Shown: positions 1-7,611 of the stretch, piece after piece | Numbering within the stretch: the first letter of the stretch is position 1 | Layout: the number at the start of each line of letters is the position of its first letter | Assembly: GCA_029264685.1 (NCBI GenBank) | Contig: JARHZW010000005.1 | Span: 1-38,116 of the forward strand | Direction: 5' to 3' | DNA length: 38,116 nt | Origin: Candidatus Limivicinus sp. | GTDB lineage: Bacteria; Bacillota; Clostridia; Oscillospirales; Oscillospiraceae | Made by a program: the position numbers and the translations under genes | The notes under the pieces: model-generated | Databases searched by the model: none | The model's input: only the letters and a program-made list of their open reading frames with translations | What the model was told of the DNA's origin: nothing

Positions 1-279
1 CGTTACACTTGCAATAAGTATATAGAAAAAGAAATGCATGTTATGTTACATTTAACATAGTTCATTTTCTTTGATTTTATAGAATCTCTTACCTTGAAAC
101 TAACTTTTTTCAAAATGACGTTTGGAAAATACGTCTCATCATATCCAGAAAAAATAAAAAAAGTAGCCAAAATTTTTATTTTACCGTGTCAAGTAATGGG
201 GGAATTAATGGAACGCTGTTCTATCAATACATTCCCATTGCTTGAAACTGTAAAGTAAATAATAATGGCTACATAATTC
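1..279. other. AT-rich stretch without a recognisable gene
   Basis: No reading frame here has both a ribosome site and useful length. The only structure I see is at 195-239. An outer pair (AATGGG near 195-200 against ATTCCCATT at 231-239) brackets a small perfect hairpin, GAAC-GCT-GTTC, at 211-221. It lies just downstream of the minus-strand tRNA-Leu, so it could be a processing or termination structure, but it has no T-tract. Confidence 0.4.
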
Positions 280-365
280 TGGTGCCGGTGACCGGACTCG
301 AACCGGTACGGTATTGCTACCGAGGGATTTTAAGTCCCTTGTGTCTACCATTCCACCACACCGGC
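280..365 (-). tRNA. tRNA-Leu (anticodon UAA)
   Basis: On the minus strand the sequence folds as a class II tRNA. The 7-bp acceptor stem is GCCGGTG with CACCGGC. The anticodon arm AGGGA-CTTAAAA-TCCCT places TAA in the anticodon. There is a long variable arm (CGGTAGCAATACCG) and a T arm with GTTCGAGTC. The discriminator is A and the CCA end is genomically encoded at 280-282. The long variable arm and UAA anticodon identify leucine. It is a single-gene unit with its own promoter at 386-414. Confidence 0.97.
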
Positions 366-385
366 AGATGTTTCAGGCTTTAAAT

Positions 386-414
386 AATTTACCACTTGAT
401 ACCTGATATGTCAA
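386..414 (-). promoter_or_regulatory. Sigma-A type promoter for tRNA-Leu
   Basis: On the minus strand a perfect -35 TTGACA (414-409) is followed by 17 bases and TAAATT (391-386). The predicted start of transcription is about 15 bases before the mature tRNA 5' end. It sits between the aconitase X terminator and the tRNA. Confidence 0.7.
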
Positions 415-433
415 GCAAAAGTGCCGTGAATGA

Positions 434-477
434 GAAAAAAATCAAAATGCGCTGCCGATTGAATACCGACAGCGCAT
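434..477 (-). terminator. Rho-independent terminator of the aconitase X operon
   Basis: Read on the minus strand, ATGCGCTGTCG (477-467) pairs with CGGCAGCGCAT (457-447), giving 11 bp with one T-G wobble around a 9-base loop. It is followed by a T-rich run (TTTGATTTTTTT). It lies 12 bases after the stop codon of the small subunit. Confidence 0.85.
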
Positions 478-488
478 AGGAATCACGA

Positions 489-929
489 TTATTCAACATT
501 TACCGTGCCGTCAGGAGCTATTTTTACAGTCATACCTGTCTGAACATAGTTTAAAAATTCATCGCCCAGATTGTCTATAACGGGCATTGAACTGTCCGTC
601 CACACACCTCCCAGAATTGCTCCCGAAGCCGCCAGAGAATCTATTGGCATACTGAAAAGCATACAGGCCGGCTGTTTATGCTGCGCACAGGCGGTAAAAA
701 GCACCATACCGCCGGTTGTAGAGCCGATAGTCTGCGGCAGGCAGAGAGCCTTGCCCAGCATTGGCTTTTTGTATATATCAGGGTTGTTCTGATCGCCGCA
801 TTTGACCTCTTTGTCTCCGAACTGCAGCGCCATCTGATAACTTGCCAGAGTGTTAAAGCCCTTCCTGCTTACAAGCGCTTCGGCTTCGCACTCTCCGGGA
901 ACTATGACACGACCTTTGAATTGTCTCAT
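489..929 (-). CDS. Aconitase X small (swivel) subunit, DUF126 family
   Basis: This 146-residue protein matches the small swivelling-domain subunit of aconitase X (old name DUF126), which is about 130-150 residues when encoded separately. It starts with a short beta segment (KGRVIVPGECEAEALV) typical of the family and carries the conserved GSTTGG loop at residues 69-74. That serine-containing loop is expected to face the substrate at the interface with the large subunit. Its ATG overlaps the stop of the large subunit by 4 bases (ATGA), indicating translational coupling and a 1:1 complex. A terminator follows 12 bases downstream. In characterised relatives the complex dehydrates cis-3-hydroxy-L-proline (bacteria) or phosphomevalonate (archaea); the substrate here cannot be read from sequence. 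Confidence 0.9.
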   Translation of the reverse strand: MRQFKGRVIVPGECEAEALVSRKGFNTLASYQMALQFGDKEVKCGDQNNPDIYKKPMLGKALCLPQTIGSTTGGMVLFTACAQHKQPACMLFSMPIDSLAASGAILGGVWTDSSMPVIDNLGDEFLNYVQTGMTVKIAPDGTVNVE

Positions 930-2206
930 TTTCCGACCTCCTTACCGGTAATAATGTCCAGAATCTGATCCTCACGGTAGTACTTTGCGCTTGTATATGT
1001 ACGGAGCTTGTTGGAGGAGGTTATTACGGCTTTATTCTTGCAAATGGGGTTATTCATATACATAAGAGGGCATATATAACTTAGCACTATTCCGCACTCT
1101 TTAAGGCGGCTGCTGTACTCTGTTTTGTTAAACTCCTTTATGACAGATGGAGAGGCTGTGAAAACCGTGGGAACGGCAACCTTTTTAAGGCCTGTGTCTT
1201 TAAGCCCTTTTTCCACATTTTCGGTCCAGTCCTCAAGCTGCCTGAGAGTCATATGGGGGCAGCCCACAAAGCACAGCTTGGGTTTTGCCTGCGGATTTTT
1301 CCATATACAAGGGTAGCTGTCCTGTACACGCTGCAATTCAGCATCATCAATAACATAAACCTGTGCGCCGTCTTTAATAAGAGCTTCTCCCTGCTCTTTG
1401 GCTTCAGGCGTAAGATTTTCTATATGATATAGTCCTACGGCGCCGTTTGAAGCGGTGGCAGCTCCGAAATCCTTTAAATATGTGCATGAAGCGTCGTCTG
1501 GCTCCGTGCCAAGCCATTTTTCCATGCCTTTTATATAGGGCACCTCTTCCATGACCTTCATGCCTATTGCAGATCCTAAAAGCTGCGCCTCCGGCTTGCG
1601 TTCACATTGAACCTGAATGACCCATGTGGCTTTTCTGCCTTCGTCGGTTAAAAGGCCGAACTCAGGCACAAAGCCGGCTATTGAGCCCATAAGCTCAATC
1701 ATACCCGAATTGCGATTGCAGCGAGCACCGAGAACGGAGTTTGCGTATACAACTGCTGAGGATTCAGCCCATGAAAGTACATCCCCCTTTTGGGGTTTAT
1801 TTCCCAGCTGGTCCACATAGCAGGTGCATGTGTAATCGTCATCGTCGTGTATTCCCAGCTTTTGGAGCTGCTTTTCGTAGCGCTGCTGCTGAGTGTACAT
1901 GAATTTGTTGAAAACCAGATTCTCCAGAAAATTGGACGGAACATTTTTGTCAAGCGGTCTTGGGTCTGCGGAAAACTTCTGCTTTGAACATAAGCCTGCA
2001 TCTATAAGCTCATCATACAGGTCATAGACCGGTTTCATGGCTTTTAGACCGAAACTGATGACGGTGTGTCCCATTTCACTTGTGACCGGAACCATGCGTT
2101 CTGCGCCGAAAGCCTCGCCGTACATAACGAGTGTTTTCATAACCTTAGCCATGGTTTCGCCTTTTTCGCCGTTTAAAAGAGCCTGCTGCTGTTCTGTCAG
2201 GAGCAT
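926..2206 (-). CDS. Aconitase X large (catalytic) subunit, DUF521 family
   Basis: This 426-residue protein is the catalytic subunit of a two-subunit aconitase X, an iron-sulfur hydro-lyase. The opening LTEQQQALLNGEKGE and the segments GARCNRNSG (Cys163), FVGCPH (Cys316) and ICPLMY (Cys379) are family landmarks; these three cysteines are the likely cluster ligands. I chose the ATG at 2206 and not the longer frame from 2287, because the upstream 81 bases contain the -10 element at 2266-2271 and the predicted transcript start. The sequence AAGAAGTGA just upstream of 2206 serves as ribosome site. The operon holds only this gene and the small subunit, with no proline-racemase, hydroxyproline or mevalonate gene nearby, so the substrate is open. 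Clostridia normally use the MEP isoprenoid route, which makes a phosphomevalonate role less likely. Confidence 0.9.
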   Translation of the reverse strand: MLLTEQQQALLNGEKGETMAKVMKTLVMYGEAFGAERMVPVTSEMGHTVISFGLKAMKPVYDLYDELIDAGLCSKQKFSADPRPLDKNVPSNFLENLVFNKFMYTQQQRYEKQLQKLGIHDDDDYTCTCYVDQLGNKPQKGDVLSWAESSAVVYANSVLGARCNRNSGMIELMGSIAGFVPEFGLLTDEGRKATWVIQVQCERKPEAQLLGSAIGMKVMEEVPYIKGMEKWLGTEPDDASCTYLKDFGAATASNGAVGLYHIENLTPEAKEQGEALIKDGAQVYVIDDAELQRVQDSYPCIWKNPQAKPKLCFVGCPHMTLRQLEDWTENVEKGLKDTGLKKVAVPTVFTASPSVIKEFNKTEYSSRLKECGIVLSYICPLMYMNNPICKNKAVITSSNKLRTYTSAKYYREDQILDIITGKEVGK

Positions 2207-2265
2207 AAAATCACTTCTTTCAAAAATATTAAAAGCTTCGGGAACCATACCTATGCTATGTTTAT

Positions 2266-2294
2266 ATTTTAACAGTCTCTTTCGCAAAAGTCAA
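2266..2294 (-). promoter_or_regulatory. Promoter of the aconitase X operon
   Basis: The minus-strand -35 is TTGACT (2294-2289), then 17 bases, then the -10 TAAAAT (2271-2266). The predicted start is near 2259, leaving a leader of about 53 bases before the ATG at 2206. It is divergent from the htpG promoter. Confidence 0.7.
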
Positions 2295-2350
2295 TGAAGC
2301 CGGCAGTATTTAAACAGTTTATTAAGAATTGGCAAGAATAACCGTAAATG

Positions 2351-2378
2351 TTGAAATTACTTATAATTGTGCTATAAT
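2351..2378 (+). promoter_or_regulatory. Promoter of htpG
   Basis: TTGAAA (2351-2356), 16 bases, TATAAT (2373-2378). The predicted start is near 2385, about 30 bases before the ATG. I see no CIRCE inverted repeat or CtsR-like direct repeat here, so heat regulation by HrcA or CtsR is not supported by this sequence. Confidence 0.7.
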
Positions 2379-2414
2379 AAAGAATTATGAATAATAATTG
2401 GAGGTCTTTTGAAA

Positions 2415-4331
2415 ATGAGTAAAAAACAGTTCAAAGCAGAATCAAAAAGATTGCTGGATCTGATGATTAACTCTATTTACACAAACAAGGAGATTTTTCT
2501 CAGAGAGATTATTTCTAATGCTTCCGATGCTATAGACAAGCTTTGCTACCTGTCTTTAACCGACGATAATGTGGGGCTTAACCGCTCCGACTATAAGATA
2601 GATATAGCCGTAGACAAAGAAGCCCGCACCATCACAGTTTCCGATAACGGCATAGGAATGAGCATGGAAGAGGCAGAGAATAACCTTGGCGTTATTGCAA
2701 AAAGCGGTTCCTATAAATTTAAGGATGAGATGAAGGATAAAGAGGACAAGCCTGAGGATATTTCCATTATCGGTCAGTTCGGCGTTGGCTTCTATTCTGC
2801 ATTTATGGTTGCCGATGAGGTGACGGTAATCACCCGCCGCTACGGTGCGGAGGAAGGCGTAAAGTGGGAGAGCAGCGGCGCTGACGGCTACACCGTGACT
2901 CCCTGCCAGAGAGCAAATGCAGGCACAGACGTTATAATGCACATAAAGCCAGACACCGACGATGAGGTTTACGGAGCTTACCTTGAAACATGGAAGCTGA
3001 AATCTCTTGTAAAAAAATACTCCGACTATGTGCGCTGGCCAATTAACATGGACATTGAGCATCAGGAGCGTTTTGAGACCGGAGAAAAGGACGAAGAGGG
3101 AAATCCCAAATATGAATATAAAATGGTTTCCGAAAACCAGACTGTCAACAGCATGATTCCTATCTGGCAGCGCTCAAAGTCCGAGGTCACAGATGACGAC
3201 TGCATCGCATTCTATAAGGAAAAGAACAGAGACAGAAAAGATCCCTGCGCTCTGGTCCGCATCAATGCGGAAGGCATGGTGTCTTATAAGGCAATCCTTT
3301 TTGTTCCCGGTGAAGAGAATGAAAACGCCTTTACAGGTGAAAATAAGAGCGGTATAACTCTCTACTCAAACAATGTTATGATAATGGAGAATTGTGACAA
3401 GCTGGTTCACAGCTACTTCGATTTTGTCAAGGGCGTTGTAGATTCTCCCGACCTGTCTCTGAACATATCCCGTGAGATCCTTCAGCATGACAGACAGCTG
3501 CAGGTTATAGGAAAGAACATTGAAAAGCGTATAAAGGATGAGCTTTTAAAGCTTATGCGTGAGGACAGAGACAAATACAATGAGTTCTTCCGCAACTTCG
3601 GTATTCACATAAAGTGCGGTGTGTGTGACGAGTACGGCGTTAATAAGGAATTCCTCCGTGACCTGCTGGTGTTCTACAGTTCCGAGGATAAACAGGTAAC
3701 GCTGAAAGAATATGTGGAGGCTATGCCTGAAAGCCAGAAATCCATATACTTTGCAAGTGCGGACAACCTGAAGCACGCAATGGCTCTGCCTCAGTGTGAG
3801 GAAGTCCGTTCAAGAGGCTATGAGATCCTGTATCTCACCAGTCCTCTGGATGAGATGGTTCTTGGAACTCTTATGGATCAGGACGGCAAGCCCTTCTGCA
3901 ATATTGTCACTGACGATCTGGGCTTTGACACCGACGAGGATAAGAAAGCCGCAGAGGAAAAGAACATTGAAAACAAGGAACTGCTTGACTTTGTAAAGGA
4001 AGCCGTAGGTCAGGGCCTTACAAAGGTAACTCTTTCCCGCAAGCTTACAAAGCTGCCCTGCTGCCTCACTACCGAGGGCGGAATTACGCTTGAAATGGAG
4101 AAGTATTTCCATGCAGGCCCCAGTGAAGAAATGCGCAATATAAAAGCAAACAGAGTGCTTGAACTCAATCCCGAGCACAAGGCCTTTGAAGCCCTAAGAA
4201 ATGCAGAGGCCAACGACAAGGAACAGGCAAAGAAAATTTCACGGGTCCTCTACTCTCTGGCCGAGCTTATGGCCGGAGTGGAAATTGAAGATCCCGCCGA
4301 ATTTACCGAGCTTGTAAGCGAGCTTTTCTAA
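2415..4331 (+). CDS. htpG: Molecular chaperone HtpG (bacterial Hsp90)
   Basis: This is a 638-residue cytosolic ATP-dependent chaperone of normal family length. The N-terminal GHKL ATPase shows the catalytic Glu31 before NASDA, the DNGIGM motif at 77-82 and the glycine lid segment GQFGVGFYSAF at 120-130. The middle domain has SLNISREILQ, with the arginine that contacts ATP phosphate. A dimerisation domain completes the C-terminus, and the MEEVD tail of eukaryotic cytosolic Hsp90 is absent as expected. The ATG at 2415 lies 9 bases after GGAGGT; an in-frame TTG at 2409 is only 3 bases from it and is less likely. The gene has its own promoter and is followed by a hairpin before hemW. Confidence 0.97.
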   Translation: MSKKQFKAESKRLLDLMINSIYTNKEIFLREIISNASDAIDKLCYLSLTDDNVGLNRSDYKIDIAVDKEARTITVSDNGIGMSMEEAENNLGVIAKSGSYKFKDEMKDKEDKPEDISIIGQFGVGFYSAFMVADEVTVITRRYGAEEGVKWESSGADGYTVTPCQRANAGTDVIMHIKPDTDDEVYGAYLETWKLKSLVKKYSDYVRWPINMDIEHQERFETGEKDEEGNPKYEYKMVSENQTVNSMIPIWQRSKSEVTDDDCIAFYKEKNRDRKDPCALVRINAEGMVSYKAILFVPGEENENAFTGENKSGITLYSNNVMIMENCDKLVHSYFDFVKGVVDSPDLSLNISREILQHDRQLQVIGKNIEKRIKDELLKLMREDRDKYNEFFRNFGIHIKCGVCDEYGVNKEFLRDLLVFYSSEDKQVTLKEYVEAMPESQKSIYFASADNLKHAMALPQCEEVRSRGYEILYLTSPLDEMVLGTLMDQDGKPFCNIVTDDLGFDTDEDKKAAEEKNIENKELLDFVKEAVGQGLTKVTLSRKLTKLPCCLTTEGGITLEMEKYFHAGPSEEMRNIKANRVLELNPEHKAFEALRNAEANDKEQAKKISRVLYSLAELMAGVEIEDPAEFTELVSELF

Positions 4332-4345
4332 TATTTAAGCATACA

Positions 4346-4373
4346 CCGGTCAGGGCAGAGAAGCCCTGACCGG
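4346..4373. terminator. Perfect 11-bp hairpin between htpG and hemW without a clear T-tract
   Basis: CCGGTCAGGGC (4346-4356) pairs perfectly with GCCCTGACCGG (4363-4373) around a 6-base loop. What follows is ACGAAAAAATTATTT, not a run of T. It may be a weak or factor-dependent terminator, or an RNA-stabilising stem at the end of htpG mRNA, which would allow read-through into hemW. I see no separate hemW promoter. Confidence 0.55.
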
Positions 4374-4403
4374 ACGAAAAAATTATTTCTTGGAGACTAT
4401 TTT

Positions 4404-5666
4404 ATGAAAAAACGGCTGGGAATTTATATCCATATACCGTTCTGCGCCAGTAAGTGCAGATACTGCGATTTTTACTCACTTAGTGGCTGTGAGCATCTTA
4501 TGCCGGACTACCACAAAGCGCTTATTGCTCATTTGGAGGAGTCTGCCGGAGCAATAAAAAATTACGAGGTTGACTCTGTTTACTTCGGCGGCGGTACTCC
4601 GAGCTTTTACGGAGCAGAAAGAATTGCGGAGCTTTTGAATGTCCTGAAGCTGAACGGAAATCTGCGCCTTGACGCCGAAGTTACGGTGGAGTGCAACCCT
4701 GATTCCGTAAGCTACAACGCCCTGAAGTTTTTGCGTATGGAGGGTGTGAACCGCATTTCTCTGGGGGTTCAGGCCTCTGATAACAACCTTTTAAAGCTTA
4801 TCGGCAGGAGACATAATTTCCAGCAGGCGGTAAAGGCTTTTCGTGATGCCAGACGGGCGGGCTTTGACAATATAAGTATTGACCTTATGTATGGCCTTCC
4901 CAGCCAGACAAAGGCGGACTGGGCCAACACCCTTTCTAAAATTATTGAGCTTCACCCTGAGCATATTTCATGCTACGGTCTGAAGCTGGAAGAGGGAACT
5001 CCTATGTATGATGAATACTTAGGCTCTCCTATACTGCCGGATGACGACGAGCAGGCAGATATGTATTCGTATGCAGCCGAGCTTTTAAACCGCTACGGCT
5101 ATAAGCAGTATGAAATATCCAATTTTGCACCTGCCGGATTTGAATCACGGCATAACCTTAAATACTGGCAGCTGGACGACTATATGGGCTTTGGTCCGGG
5201 GGCACATTCATGCGTAGGAAATCAGCGCTACAGCTATGTAAGAGATTTAAAGCAGTATATTAACGGTATTGAGCGGGATATGCCTATCATTGCCGAATAC
5301 CAGAGAATTGACGCACTTGAAAGAGCAGTGGAGTACATTATGCTGGGAATGCGTACTTCACACGGAATTTCAGAGCGGGATTACAGAATCCATTGCCAGA
5401 GCAACTGGAAGCCCATTGAAAAGGTTCTCAGGGCTTTTGCCGAAAAAGGCTGGGCAGAGAAAACCGAGGACCGCTGGCACTTTACTGTTCCGGGCTTCCT
5501 TATATCTAATACACTTATCGGAATCATGCTTGAAGCACAGGCAGGGCAGCGGGTTGAGGGCAATCCATGGCTTGCATCTGCTTTCGAGGCGGAAGACAAG
5601 ATAGATATGCCAAAGGGAGAGGATGAGCTCTTCCGTGAGCTTTATGACGGAAAGGTCAGTGGCTGA
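4404..5666 (+). CDS. hemW: HemW, radical SAM heme chaperone (HemN-like)
   Basis: This 420-residue protein belongs to the HemN/HemW radical SAM family. The 4Fe-4S site CxxxCxxC is at Cys14, Cys18 and Cys21, followed by Phe-Tyr. The glycine-rich SAM segment YFGGGTPS follows around residue 55. HNLKYW around residue 250 matches the HNxxYW motif that separates HemW from true coproporphyrinogen dehydrogenase HemN. HemW binds heme and is thought to deliver it to apo-cytochromes; many older annotations call it coproporphyrinogen III oxidase. The ATG follows TTGGAG. The VanW gene begins 10 bases after its stop, so the two are probably co-transcribed, although no functional tie is evident. No heme biosynthesis genes are in view. 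Confidence 0.92.
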   Translation: MKKRLGIYIHIPFCASKCRYCDFYSLSGCEHLMPDYHKALIAHLEESAGAIKNYEVDSVYFGGGTPSFYGAERIAELLNVLKLNGNLRLDAEVTVECNPDSVSYNALKFLRMEGVNRISLGVQASDNNLLKLIGRRHNFQQAVKAFRDARRAGFDNISIDLMYGLPSQTKADWANTLSKIIELHPEHISCYGLKLEEGTPMYDEYLGSPILPDDDEQADMYSYAAELLNRYGYKQYEISNFAPAGFESRHNLKYWQLDDYMGFGPGAHSCVGNQRYSYVRDLKQYINGIERDMPIIAEYQRIDALERAVEYIMLGMRTSHGISERDYRIHCQSNWKPIEKVLRAFAEKGWAEKTEDRWHFTVPGFLISNTLIGIMLEAQAGQRVEGNPWLASAFEAEDKIDMPKGEDELFRELYDGKVSG

Positions 5667-5675
5667 GGATAGAGA

Positions 5676-7562
5676 ATGATTAGAAAAAAGAAAAAGAGCG
5701 GCGGATATACAGAGCCGGAGTTTCCCGAACAGGATGGACCGGCGGGAGAGAACGATGACTTTGGCGACGAGCTGTTTTCTGAAAATGACGGGGAGTATTA
5801 CGAACATTACGGATACCCTCAGGAGGAGTACCCTCAGGAGGAGTATTATGAACAGTACGGATACCCGCAGGAGGAATACCCTCAGGAGGAGTATTGCGAA
5901 CAGTACGGGGATTATTCCGGATTGGAAGATGATCAAACGGATAATAAAAAATTAAAGAAAAGCGGCAAGCCGAAAAAAGGAAAACCGGAGAAGAAGCAGA
6001 AAGAAAAAGAATGCGGACATGAAAAATCCGGAGGCTTCCGTAAATTTAAGATAGTATTAGTATCGGTTCTTCTGGTGCTGTTACTTGCAGGGGCAGGTAT
6101 TGCCGCAGGTGGGTATTATGTGACCGTGAGCCAGGTTAACCTGCCTAAGGTCTATGTTGACGGTGTGTTTGTCGGAGGAATGACAAAGGATGAAACCGTA
6201 AAAGCACTGGAAAACAGCGGCTGGGATGACAGAACGGATATTGCACTCAGAGTAAAGCTGCCGGCAGGAGTCAGCTTTAAGCTTGACAGGTGTGATGCAG
6301 GTGCGGTGTATACTAAAGATGCAGCCGTTAAAATGGCATATAGGTACGGCCATTCCGAAAATATCTTTGAAAATCTGCTGCGGTATATCGAAAACCTTGT
6401 TCTGCCGGTAGATGTCAGCGAAAATTATCTAAAGCTTAATGAAGACTATATAAAAGAAAAAACTAATGCGGGAATTGAAAAATTTCAGGCAAAAACAGAA
6501 AATCGTGGATATTCTGTGGATAAAGAAAAGGGAACGCTGACAATGGTCAAAGGTGCCGGCGAAATGACCATTGATGCGGATGATCTGGCACAACAGATTT
6601 CTCAGGCACTTATAAACGAGGATAAGCTTTTGGTCTATGACCATATAGACAATAATTTGCAGCCCCCGGATTTCGACGAAATACACAAAGAGTTAAGCTC
6701 CGAGCCTAAGGATGCGGAGTTTGATGACAGCTTTAATGTTACGGATGAGGTGGTGGGATGCGATTTCAGCGTTGAAGATGCAAAGGCGAAATGGGATGCG
6801 GCAGGCCCGGCAGAGAAAATTGTAATTCCTCTTGAGATGCAGTATCCGAAAGTTACCGGTGAGTACCTGAGAGGACTTATATACAGGGACAGTCTGGGCG
6901 CAATGACCACCTATTATGACGGCAGCACGGACGCAAGAATAAACAATATTAAGCTTGCGACAGAAAAAATCGACGGCCTTATAATGATGCCGGGAGATGT
7001 GTTTTCTTACAATGAAACAGTGGGACAACGCACGGAAGAGGCCGGTTTCCTGCCTGCCGGAGCATATGCGGACGGCGAAGTGGTTCAGGAGGTAGGCGGA
7101 GGTATATGTCAGGTTTCCTCTACGCTGTACTGTGCTTCAATGTATGCACAGCTTGAGACGGTTTCCCGTACAAACCACTATTTTAAAGTCGGCTATATGG
7201 ATTTTGGAATGGATGCAACCGTCAGCTGGCCTAAGCCTGATTTTAAATTTAAAAATAACCTTGAATATCCCATAAAGATCCATGCCTACTGTAATGATGA
7301 GGACAGCAGTCTTACCATTGAGATACTGGGTACAAATCTTGACGGGAGCTATGTGGAGATAACACATAATCAGCTTGCGGTCAGAGGCCTGGCGGAATAT
7401 CCCGAGGTGGTTACGGGGTACGGAGTCACGGCAACCCGCCATGTGTACGACAAAGACGGAAACGAGATAAAGACAATTAAAGAGCCGTACGGTATTTACA
7501 ATCATCATAAAGAATATATAGATGAACAGATAAGCAATATTTACGGTAAAACCGAGGAATGA
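5676..7562 (+). CDS. VanW-family wall protein with acidic repeat N-terminus and one membrane anchor
   Basis: This 628-residue protein has four parts. Residues 1-120 are cytoplasmic and highly charged: Glu/Tyr/Gln-rich 16-residue repeats at about 40-77, then a Lys-rich stretch. A single membrane helix spans about 125-148, giving an inside-to-outside orientation. Residues about 160-345 resemble the peptidoglycan-binding-4 domain often found with VanW. Residues about 400-550 are the VanW domain, with GDVFSYNETVGQRT, the VGGGICQVSSTLY core and a conserved NHY. The VanW domain is named from vancomycin-resistance clusters, but its biochemical role is not established. Single-copy chromosomal relatives are common in Clostridia without any resistance operon, as here. 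The gene lies 10 bases after hemW and 49 bases before metG. Confidence 0.88.
   Translation: MIRKKKKSGGYTEPEFPEQDGPAGENDDFGDELFSENDGEYYEHYGYPQEEYPQEEYYEQYGYPQEEYPQEEYCEQYGDYSGLEDDQTDNKKLKKSGKPKKGKPEKKQKEKECGHEKSGGFRKFKIVLVSVLLVLLLAGAGIAAGGYYVTVSQVNLPKVYVDGVFVGGMTKDETVKALENSGWDDRTDIALRVKLPAGVSFKLDRCDAGAVYTKDAAVKMAYRYGHSENIFENLLRYIENLVLPVDVSENYLKLNEDYIKEKTNAGIEKFQAKTENRGYSVDKEKGTLTMVKGAGEMTIDADDLAQQISQALINEDKLLVYDHIDNNLQPPDFDEIHKELSSEPKDAEFDDSFNVTDEVVGCDFSVEDAKAKWDAAGPAEKIVIPLEMQYPKVTGEYLRGLIYRDSLGAMTTYYDGSTDARINNIKLATEKIDGLIMMPGDVFSYNETVGQRTEEAGFLPAGAYADGEVVQEVGGGICQVSSTLYCASMYAQLETVSRTNHYFKVGYMDFGMDATVSWPKPDFKFKNNLEYPIKIHAYCNDEDSSLTIEILGTNLDGSYVEITHNQLAVRGLAEYPEVVTGYGVTATRHVYDKDGNEIKTIKEPYGIYNHHKEYIDEQISNIYGKTEE
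5793..5909 (+). repeat. 48-bp tandem repeat in the VanW gene (2.4 copies)
   Basis: Two full 48-base units (5793-5840 and 5841-5888) and a partial third (5889-5909) encode EYYEHYGYPQEEYPQE, EYYEQYGYPQEEYPQE and EYCEQYG. The units differ at only a few bases, so they look recently expanded. Each unit contains several AGGAGG-like hexamers inside the coding sequence. Confidence 0.9.
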
Positions 7563-7611
7563 GCCGTAAAAACAAAGTATAAAAGCATATATTATTTTAG
7601 GAGAAGAGAAA

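Noticed and set aside
2207-2287. N-terminal extension of the aconitase X large subunit
   Set aside because: The promoter -10 (2266-2271) and the predicted transcript start (about 2259) lie inside it, and homologues start at the LLTEQQ region.
5734-5955. 73-codon out-of-frame ORF in the VanW repeat region
   Set aside because: It is an alternative frame of the tandem repeat, Arg/Thr-rich with no family likeness. The AGGAGG hexamers come from Glu codons in the real frame.
5676-7562. Vancomycin resistance determinant
   Set aside because: Only a VanW domain is present. No VanH, VanA/B ligase, VanX or VanRS genes occur nearby, and VanW itself has no proven resistance role.
7563-7611. T-box or SAM riboswitch before metG
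   Set aside because: The gap is only 49 bases and contains no T-box sequence, SAM-I core or terminator stem.
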